Below, one piece after another: positions 11,399 through 20,200 of a stretch of DNA of 64,000 nt. The translations under genes were made by a program, and so were the position numbers. Numbering within the stretch: position 1 is the first letter of the stretch; the number at the start of each line of letters is the position of its first letter. The stretch lies in contig NZ_FOKF01000016.1 of the NCBI RefSeq assembly GCF_900111995.1, positions 1 to 64,000 of the forward strand, written 5' to 3'. Under the pieces are notes generated by a model that saw nothing but the letters and a program-made list of their open reading frames with translations, did no database searches and was not told the origin of the DNA. This DNA comes from Collimonas sp. OK607. Its GTDB lineage: Bacteria; Pseudomonadota; Gammaproteobacteria; Burkholderiales; Burkholderiaceae_D.

Positions 11399-11778
11399 AG
11401 GATTCTCCTCAGATGGTGTGAGGCGCGACTTTTGCGCCGGTATCATTCAACAAAAACCTGCCATTGACAGACCACTTATGGATTCCGACGCACGATATCA
11501 ACGGCAATTCTGTGCCGAAGCAACGCGTCCAGTGTATGTCGTATATTGCGAGGGATCGGTACGCTGACGCACATATCACCCGTTTTAGTGCCTGACACAT
11601 CGGCAAGTTTTCATATTCACGGTTCGATAACGTACAGACCGGAATAGCGTTCGACAATAAGCTTTTTTGAGCAATAGCATGAAAATGCGAAATTTCTGCT
11701 GCAGCACACCAGGTAAAAAAACAACGCGGCTGACCTCAAACGAATAACAAGACTGACTTTCCGGCAAACCGCTCACAA
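11399..11778. other. Divergent promoter region, DUF883 gene / NRAMP-like gene
   Basis: This 380-bp spacer separates two divergently transcribed genes. Apart from the GAGGAGA ribosome site of the minus-strand gene, no strong palindrome, riboswitch-like fold or coding frame is recognisable. The open frames present have no motif or ribosome site. Confidence 0.45.
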
Positions 11779-13047
11779 ATGAAAAATCCAGAATCAAAAG
11801 AAAGCTGGTTAAGAAAACTCGGGCCGGGCCTGATTACCGGCGCCGCAGATGACGACCCCAGCGGCATTGCCACCTATTCCCAGGCAGGAGCGCAGTTTGG
11901 TTTCAACCTGTTGTGGACGCTGTTTCTGACCTATCCGCTGATGGTTGGCATCCAGATGGTCAGCGCGAAAATCGGCCGGGTCAGCGGCCATGGCCTGGCT
12001 ACCAACATTCGCCGCCACTACCCGCCCTGGCTGTTATATGGCATCGTCGGCCTGCTGCTTGTGGCCAATACGATCAATATCGCTGCCGACGTTGCCGCCA
12101 TGGGGGAAGCATTGAGACTGCTGGTGGGCGGCCCTGCGCATTTTTATGCCTTGGGCTTCGGCCTGTTGTCGCTCGTGCTGCAAATTTTCATTCCCTACGA
12201 TCGTTACGTCCGCCTGCTGAAATGGCTGACGCTGGCTTTGCTAGCCTATGTCGGCACCGCCTTCGTGGTGCATACACCGTGGACCGAAGTGTTCGCAAAA
12301 ACCGTCTGGCCGCACTTGTCCTGGAAGCCTGAATACATCACTACGGTAGTGGCCGTATTCGGCACCACAATCAGTCCCTACCTGTTCTTCTGGCAAGCGT
12401 CGCAGGAAGTGGAAGACCTGCATGCCAATCCGGACGCGAAACCGTTGAGAGATGCCCCGGAGCAGGCCAGCGCCAACTTCCGCCGGATCAAGCTCGACAC
12501 CAGCCTTGGCATGGGTTTTTCCAACATCGTCGCCTACTTCATCATGCTGACGACAGCAGTCACCCTCGGCCTGCACGGCATCACGGATATACAAACCTCG
12601 GCGCAGGCAGCTACGGCATTGCGCCCGATTGCGGGCGAATTCGCCTTTTGGCTGTTTAGCGCGGGCATCATCGGCACCGGATTACTGGCGGTCCCGGTAC
12701 TTGCCGGTTCTGCCGCCTATGCCATGGCAGGAGCTTTCCATTGGAAAAACAGCCTGGAACTGAAACCTGTGCTGGCCCAAAAATTCTATGGGATCATCGC
12801 CATCTCTACCGCCATCGGCGTTGCGCTCTGCTTCGCACCCGTCGATCCGATCAAGGCCCTGTACTGGAGCGCCGTGATTAACGGCGTCATTTCGGTGCCG
12901 ATCATGTGCGTGATGATGCTGATGGCCGCGCATCCGAAAATCATGGGGCGATTCGTGATCACCGTCAAATTGAAAAGATTAGGCTGGCTCTGCACCGGAG
13001 TCATGGCTGTCGCGGTGTTGGCGATGTTTTGGACGTTAGGGAAATAG
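11779..13047 (+). CDS. NRAMP-family divalent metal transporter, DPSG type
   Basis: The 422-residue integral membrane protein has about 11 hydrophobic segments. It begins with LGPGLITGAADDDPSGIATY, the TM1 metal-site region of NRAMP proteins. The usual DPGN reads DPSG here (residues 26-29). The TM6 methionine motif (AxxMPH) of MntH is not evident; the corresponding segment reads GMGFSNIVAYFIML. This places it in a divergent NRAMP-related group whose ion preference may differ from Mn/Fe. No clear ribosome site precedes the ATG. No metal regulator is adjacent. It is convergent with the RcnB-like gene, with repeats and a terminator in between. Confidence 0.88.
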   Translation: MKNPESKESWLRKLGPGLITGAADDDPSGIATYSQAGAQFGFNLLWTLFLTYPLMVGIQMVSAKIGRVSGHGLATNIRRHYPPWLLYGIVGLLLVANTINIAADVAAMGEALRLLVGGPAHFYALGFGLLSLVLQIFIPYDRYVRLLKWLTLALLAYVGTAFVVHTPWTEVFAKTVWPHLSWKPEYITTVVAVFGTTISPYLFFWQASQEVEDLHANPDAKPLRDAPEQASANFRRIKLDTSLGMGFSNIVAYFIMLTTAVTLGLHGITDIQTSAQAATALRPIAGEFAFWLFSAGIIGTGLLAVPVLAGSAAYAMAGAFHWKNSLELKPVLAQKFYGIIAISTAIGVALCFAPVDPIKALYWSAVINGVISVPIMCVMMLMAAHPKIMGRFVITVKLKRLGWLCTGVMAVAVLAMFWTLGK

Positions 13048-13068
13048 GTATGTGCGTGTTGTGAGTTC

Positions 13069-13098
13069 CGCGTGGGCACAAAAGCGTGCCCACCCTAC
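13069..13098 (+). repeat. 30-bp hairpin repeat, single copy
   Basis: The stem GTGGGCAC / GTGCCCAC with a six-base loop lies inside a 30-bp unit ending CCCACCCTAC. The identical 30 bp occurs at 60421-60450 and in reverse at 60357-60386. Both sites sit between convergent genes, which suggests a REP-like element doubling as a transcription stop. Confidence 0.85.
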
Positions 13099-13116
13099 GA
13101 ACCTCCCCACGTAAAA

Positions 13117-13150
13117 AAAGCCCTCCTGTATATTTACTCAGGAGAGCTTT
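13117..13150 (-). terminator. Intrinsic terminator of the RcnB-like gene
   Basis: On the minus strand, AAAGCTCTCCTG pairs with CAGGAGGGCTTT (one G-U pair) around a ten-base loop, followed by a run of seven T. It lies 43 bp past the stop of the minus-strand gene ending at 13193. Confidence 0.8.
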
Positions 13151-13192
13151 CTGTTGCAAGCCGTCAGCTACAAGACGACAAACACGGTTTTG

Positions 13193-13651
13193 TCAGTTAT
13201 TCAGGAGAAGCTGCAGGATGATACCGGTGGAAATCGCCACCAACACATAGTCGCCACCGGTTTGCACCCATTGATAACCACGCGGCGGTGCATTCAGATG
13301 GTGGCCGCGCCAGTCATTAACCACATATTGCCGGTTGCGATATTCAGGTGGCAGACGCTGGCCACGGTAAAACTCATGATTCGGTCCGGCGCCACGCTCA
13401 CCTTCGTGACCGCGGTTAGCCTGTCCGAAATCCCGGTTATCGCGATGATCCTGCGGCCTGCCCTGATTGTCGCGATTGTCGTGATTGCCGCGATTATCGT
13501 GATTGCCGCGATAATCGCGATTATCGCGATTATCACCTTGACCGTCTCGTTGCTGGTGATCATTACGATCGCCGAAATTTTGAGCAAAGGCAGATCCGCC
13601 TGTGGTCATGGTTATCGCCATGATGGCGCAAACAATTGGTTTGAGGTTCAT
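13193..13651 (-). CDS. RcnB-family periplasmic protein with Asn/Asp/Arg-rich repeat
   Basis: The 152-residue protein starts MNLKPIVCAIMAI and has a signal peptide with likely cleavage after GSAFA (about residue 23). Next comes a low-complexity region of DNRDNRGNH-type repeats (about residues 28-75). The C-terminal block YVVNDWRGHHLNAPPRGYQW and VGGDYVLVAISTGII-like end match the RcnB family. E. coli RcnB is a periplasmic protein needed for nickel/cobalt homeostasis with the RcnA exporter. No RcnA is seen here, so that role is not established. Asn/Asp/His-rich repeats could bind metal or be a disordered linker. Confidence 0.85.
   Translation of the reverse strand: MNLKPIVCAIMAITMTTGGSAFAQNFGDRNDHQQRDGQGDNRDNRDYRGNHDNRGNHDNRDNQGRPQDHRDNRDFGQANRGHEGERGAGPNHEFYRGQRLPPEYRNRQYVVNDWRGHHLNAPPRGYQWVQTGGDYVLVAISTGIILQLLLNN
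13465..13534 (-). repeat. 9-bp tandem repeats coding the DNR-rich region
   Basis: Units of the form GATTNTCGN on the plus strand repeat about eight times and encode DNR/GNH-type triplets in the RcnB-like protein. Such an array can change length by slippage in steps of three codons. This is a coding microsatellite, not a CRISPR array. Confidence 0.75.
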
Positions 13652-14235
13652 ATTCGGCTCCATTGGATGGTAAGTATCATATTCGTCGCGTGCACTCGGG
13701 CGCGGGCCACGTACCTATCCTGATAGGGCCTGTTGACAAGATAGGCTTACCAAACTGAAAACTCTGTGCGCCAGCGCACCTAGATTACCTGACATTCGAC
13801 AACATGCAGAAAAATATCGACGTCATCTGCCAGAGCCGATGCGATGCGATGCATTATGTTGCGTTGCATTACATCACATTGTCATTTTCACTATGTGCGA
13901 CAACGCACTGAATTTATCCTGCAATTCACTTAACCTTGAACAATACCGTCAGCGCAATAAAATTAACGGGGCGGGCTCCGATTGATATTCCGATATTCAG
14001 AGAGCGCCCGCAGAAACTGCTAAGCTGTAAAGCGTAGACTGGTTCACAGCACGCCAGTTGGCATTCCCGCTGCCTCAAATTCTATCGTCCCCTGTCGCAC
14101 GCCTCTCTTGACAGCGAACTCGTGCTGTTGTCTGAAGCACTATTTTGCAGGGCCAGAATCAGATCCTTGACAATCATGTCTACGCTCTGCGATCCGATTC
14201 TCCTCAGTTTCATTATCTGAATAGAAACGTTAGAA
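13652..14235. other. Long leader region upstream of the glucan synthase gene
   Basis: This 584-bp spacer separates the RcnB-like gene (minus) from the glucan synthase (plus). It contains three tandem GATGC units at 13838-13852 followed by related TTGCGTTGCATTACATCACA sequence. No coding frame or clear terminator is visible. A promoter for the synthase must lie here. The leader directly before the TTG start lacks a strong ribosome site. Confidence 0.45.
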
Positions 14236-17200
14236 TTGAAAACAGACCCTAGATCTCTCTACGACAGTTTACTCGGCATAAAGAACGCATTGCTACCCGG
14301 AAGCATGCGTAACGGACCGGCAGAGGATGAGTTACCACTGCGCGCGGAACTGTTCAGCGCCTTGCAGATGGAGCAACACGGCCGTATCCTGGCCAATGCG
14401 CACAAACTCAGCAGCGAACGCGCGCGCGACCAACTGCTATCGCGTCTGGCCGACAATGAAAATGTCATCATCGATGCCTGTAACCAGCTGACCGAAGCAA
14501 TCCAGGCTAGTCGCCAGATCACACCTGCCGCCGAATGGCTGCTCGATAATTTCTATCTGATCGAAGAACAGATCCGTACCGCCAAACGGCATTTGCCAAA
14601 AAACTACAGTAAGGAATTACCGCGCCTGCTGCGCGGCAACTCAGCCGGCCGGCCGCGCGTCTACGACATTGCGCTGGAAACCATTTCGCACGGCGATGGC
14701 CGGGTCGATCCCGAAAGCCTGAGTCGCTTCGTCGCCGCCTACCAGCAAGTTACCCCTCTAAAACTGGGTGAATTGTGGGCGATCCCGATCATGCTGCGCC
14801 TGGCGCTGATAGAAAACCTGCGGCGCGTCGCGGCCCATCTCGCCAACACACGCCTCAATCGCAATCTGGCCGACTCCTGGGCCGACGCAATGGCGGAGAG
14901 CGCTGAAAACGACCCTAGTAACCTGATCCTGCTGGTGGCCGACATGGCGCGCTCCAACCCGCCGCTGGACAGCGCGTTCGTCGCCGAACTGGTGCGCCGC
15001 CTGCAAGGGCAAAGCCCGGCACTGACTTTGCCCTTGACCTGGCTGTCGCAGCGCCTGACGGAATCCGGCCAGACCATCGAGCTGCTGGTCCAGTCTGAAA
15101 CCCAGCAGCAAGCCGCCGATCAGGTATCGATCAGCAACAGCATCGGCAGCCTGCGCTTCCTGAGCGCCATGGATTGGCGCGAATTCGTCGAAACCATGAG
15201 TGTGGTCGATCATGTCTTACGCAAGGACCCGGTCGACGTTTATGCCCGCATGGATTTTTCCACGCGCGATCACTATCGGCATGTCGTCGAACAGATAGCC
15301 CGGTACAGTCCGCTGTCGGAATCCGACATTGCCGAACATGCGGTACGCCTTGCCGGCGCCGAGGCGACGGGCGTCGACCAACGCACCGGGCATGTCGGCT
15401 ATTACCTGGTCGGCAAAGGCCTGGTGCAACTGGAACAAGCCGTCGCAGCCAGGCTACCATCGATGGAAATGCTGCGGCGCGCAAGCAAAGCAGCTCCCCT
15501 GACCGCCTATGTGGGCAGCACGCTGCTGATTACCTTGGCTGTCACCGGTGGCATCGTCGCCAAGGCCTATGCCGACGACGCCAGCGTTTGGCTGCTGGCA
15601 CTGGTAGCCGCACTCGCTTTGGTAGCTGGCAGCCAGTTTGCGCATGCCATGGTCAACTGGGTAATCACCCTGGTCGCCGTGCCGCACCCGCTGCCGAGGA
15701 TGGATTTTTCGAACGGTATTCCAGCCGAATCGCGGGCGCTGGTGGTGGTGCCGACGATAATGTTCACCAAACAAAATATCGACAACCTGAGCGAAGCGCT
15801 CGAAGTACGCTACCTGGCCAATCGCGACGCCAATCTGCGCTTTTGCCTGTTGACCGATTTCGCCGATGCGAAAACCGAAACGATGCCGGAAGACGACGGC
15901 CTGTTGCAGCATATCGAGCACAACATTCAGGAATTGAACAAAAAATACTTCCAGGATGAAGACAGTAATTTCCTGCTGCTGCACCGCCCGCGGCGCTGGA
16001 ATCCACAAGAAAACACCTGGATGGGTTACGAGCGTAAGCGCGGCAAACTGGCGGATCTCAATGCATTCTTGCGCGGCGGTGCGAAAGACAGTTTTTCGCT
16101 TATCGTCGGCAATACGGAAAATTTGAGCAATGTCAGGTACGTGATCACGCTCGATACCGATACCGAATTGCCACGCGATGCCGCCAGAAAATTCGTGGCC
16201 ACCATGGCCCATCCGCTGAACCGCGCGCACTATGATGCCAGCCGCCAGCGTGTGGTCGAAGGGTACGGTATCCTGCAACCGCGCCTGGCGGTCAGCCTGC
16301 CCAGCGCCGGCGCCTCGCGCTACGAACTGTTGTGCGGCGGCGAAACCGGCATCGACCCTTACACCCGCACCGTATCGGATGTCTATCAGGATCTCTTTGG
16401 CGAAGGTTCTTTCGTCGGCAAAGGCATCTACGATGTCGACGCCTTTGAACAGACATTGAAAGACCGCATGCCGGAAAACCGCGTACTCAGCCATGATCTG
16501 CTGGAAGGTTGCTACGCACGCTCCGGTTTGCTCAGCGATGTCCAGCTGTACGAGCAATATCCCGCCCGCTATAGCGCCGACGTCAGCCGTCGCCACCGGT
16601 GGATACGCGGCGACTGGCAGATCGCTTCCTGGCTGCTGCCGAGGGTGCCGGGTGCGCGTGACGCGGCAAGCGGCAAGATCGGCCATCACCGTAATCCGCT
16701 GTCGGCCTTGTCGCGCTGGAAGCTGTTCGACAACCTGCGGCGCAGCATAGTCCCGCTCGCGCTGACAGCCTTATTGCTGATCGGCTGGATCGGTTTGGCT
16801 TCGGCCTGGTTCTGGACCTGCGTCGCGCTCGGCATCCTGCTGATTCCTTCCATCTGCGCCAGCCTGTTGAGCCTGCTCAGAAAACCGGAGGACGTACTGT
16901 TTCGCCAGCATTTTTCCGCATCGTTGCGGGCAGCCCTTCAGCATTTTTCCCATGCGGCGCTGACCTTGATTTTTTTGCCGTATGAGGCCGCAATGAACCT
17001 GGACGCCATTATCCGTACGCAATGGCGGATAATGGTCTCACATAAAAAACTACTGGAATGGAACCCATCCAGCGAAGTCAATCGCCAGACCGCGAACGGT
17101 TTGCTGTCCTACTACAGATCGATGTGGATCGCACCGGTGATTGCCCTCGCCACGGCGGCGTGGCTGGTTGTCAGGAATCCACACGCGCTGCAAGCGGCTA

Positions 17201-20200
17201 CGGTCGTTTTGCTGCTATGGTGGCTATCTCCGGTTATTGCGTATTGGATCAGCCAGCCGATTGCACGCCGCATAGCCGAGCTGTCTCAGGAACAGACACG
17301 CTTCTTGAAATCGCTGTCGCGCAAGATGTGGTTGTTTTTCGAGACCTACGTCGGCCCGGAAGATAACTGGCTGCCACTCGACAATGTGCAAGAACACCCG
17401 GTGGCGGTTGTTGCGCGCCGTACCTCGCCCACCAACATCGGCCTGTCCCTGCTGGCTAATCTGACCGCTTATGATTTCGGCTACATCCCATCCGGCCAGC
17501 TGCTGGAAAGGACCCAGAACACCTTCCAGACCATGGCTTCCCTGGAACGTTACCAGGGACACTTCTACAACTGGTACGACACCCAATACCTGAAACCGCT
17601 GCACCCGATCTATGTCTCGACAGTGGATAGCGGCAATCTTGCCGGCCACCTGATGACTCTGCGCCCCGGCCTGACCGGCTTGCTGGATACGCCGATATTC
17701 AGCACCAGGGTATTTTCCGGCATTCGCGACACTTATGAAATCCTGCGCGATACGGCGGGCGGTGGGCCGCTGGCGAAACTGATCCAGTTCGAAAAAGATC
17801 TGGAAGCGGCCTGCCAATCTGCGCCGGCCACACTGATGGTAGTGCACGATTGCCTGCAAAGACTGAGCCATTGTGCGGCAGGTTTCGTTGCCGGCCTTGA
17901 CACAGTCCCCGACACCCAGCTCAATGTCTGGGCGCGCGCTCTGGCCAGCCAGTGTCGTGAAGCTTTGCATGAATTGAACACCCTGACGCCGTGGATACAC
18001 ATGCTGCCGCCGGCGGAATGGATAAATGATTTCCCGCAGCTGGACCAGATTCCGACCTTGCGGCAACTGGCGCAGAACCATGCCAATCTGGCGCCATTGC
18101 TTGAAGCGAAGCTTGCTGCGGACGATGGTTTGCACCAGACCGACGCGCAACGTAGCCTAAGTCAACTGGTGGCCAAGGGTAGCCAACATGCTGCCGAGCG
18201 CATGCTACTGATCGAACAACTGGTGACGCAAGCCGCAGAGTTTTCCCGCATGGAGTACGGCTTTCTGTACGATCCGGCTACGCATCTGCTGGCCATCGGC
18301 TACAACGTCAGTGATCGCCGGCGCGATGTCAGTTTCTACGATCTGTTAGCCTCGGAAGCCAGGCTGGCCACTTTCGTCGCCATCGCTCAAGGCCAGATCC
18401 CGCAGGACAGCTGGTTTGCACTGGGACCCCAACTCACCGTCGCTGGCGGTGAGCCTATCCTGTTGTCGTGGAGCGGCTCGATGTTCGAGTACCTGATGCC
18501 TCTGCTGGTCATGCCGAACTTCGAAAATACCTTGCTGGCACAGACTTACCGGTCCGCGGTAAAACGGCACATCGAATACGGCATGCAGCGTGGTGTGCCA
18601 TGGGGCATTTCGGAGTCGGGTTATCACACTTTCGACGCCAGTCTTAATTATCAGTATCGCGCATTCGGCGTGCCTGGCCTCGGCTTCAAACGCGGCCTCG
18701 GCGACGATCTGGTGATCGCTCCATATGCTTCGATGATGGCGTTGATGGTGGCGCCGGAAGAAGCATGCCGCAACCTGCAGCAATTGTCAGCTGAAGGTTT
18801 CGAAGGCGAGTACGGCTTTTTCGAAGCGATCGATTACACACCGTCGCGGGTTCCGCGTGGCCAGCCAAACGCGGTAATCCGTTCATTCATGGCACATCAT
18901 CAAGGCATGGGATTCTTGTCGCTAGCCTATTTTCTGCTCGATGCTCCCATGCAAAAGCGTTTCGAATCGGACCCTTTGTTCCAGGCCACCATGTCGCTGC
19001 TGCACGAACGCGTGCCGAAAGCCAGCGCAACCTATTCAAACACCACGGAACTGGCCGACATTCGTACTGCAGCAGTCGATCAAGGCATGCAAATGCGCGT
19101 ACTGCAGCGCCCCGATCCACGTACGCCGGAAGTGCAGCTCTTATCCAACGGGCGTTATCACGTGATGATCACCAGCGCCGGCGGCAGCCGCAGCCGTTGG
19201 AACGATCTGGCCGTCACCCGCTGGCAAGAAGACAGCACGCGCGATAACTGGGGTACCTTTTGCTATGTCCGTGAAATGAACGCCGGCGAACCTGGTCATT
19301 TCTGGTCGACGGCATTCCAGCCTACACTGGCGCCGCCCGATAACTACGAAGTGATCTTCTCTGAAGGCCGTGCCGAATTCCGGCGGCGCGACAGCAATTT
19401 CGACATGCATACCGAAATCGTGGTGTCGCAGGAAGACGACATCGAATTGCGCCGTACCCGCATCATCAACCGCTCGCGCACACGCCGTACCATAGATATC
19501 ACCAGCTACGCCGAAGTAGTGCTGGCGCCGGCCGCCGCCGACGCCACCCATCCTGCATTCAGCAATTTGTTTGTGCAGACCGAGATCGTCGCCGCGCACC
19601 GCGCCATCCTGTGCACTCGCCGTCCGCGTTCGATGAATGAAAAAGTACCGTGGATGTTCCATCTGATGGCGCTGCATGGCGCCGACATCGGCACGGTATC
19701 GTATGAAACCGACCGCATGCAGTTTATCGGCCGCGGCAATACCGTCGCCGCACCGCAAGCGATGCGCGATCCGGGGCCGTTGGCGGGCAATGCCGGCCCC
19801 GTGCTCGACCCTATTGTCGCCATCCGCTATCAAATCACGCTAGAAGCAGAACAGACTGCCACCATCGACATGGTGACCGGTATCGGCGACTCGCGGGATG
19901 CGTGCCTTGGCTTGATCGAGAAATACCAGGACCGGCATCTGGCAGACCGCGTGGTCGAATTATCCTGGCCGCATAGCCAGGTGGTGCTGCGCCAGCTCAA
20001 CGCCAGCGAAGCCGATGCCCAGCTATATAGCAGGCTGGCCAATTCGGTGATTTACGTCAATCCGCTGCTGCGTGCCGACGCCAGCATCCTGATCCGCAAT
20101 CATCGCGGGCAATCCGGTCTGTGGGGTTACGCTATCTCCGGCGATTTGCCGATCGTGCTGGTGCGGCTCAAGAGCCAGGAAAACATCGAGCTGGTGCGCC

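Noticed and set aside
13465..13534. Regular tandem repeats considered as a CRISPR array
   Set aside because: Units are 9 bp with no spacers and code for the DNR-rich part of a secreted protein.
15454..16689. 411-codon frame antisense to the glucan synthase gene
   Set aside because: It lies entirely inside the GT84 coding region, and its protein has no recognisable domain; it is a shadow of the G+C-rich codons.
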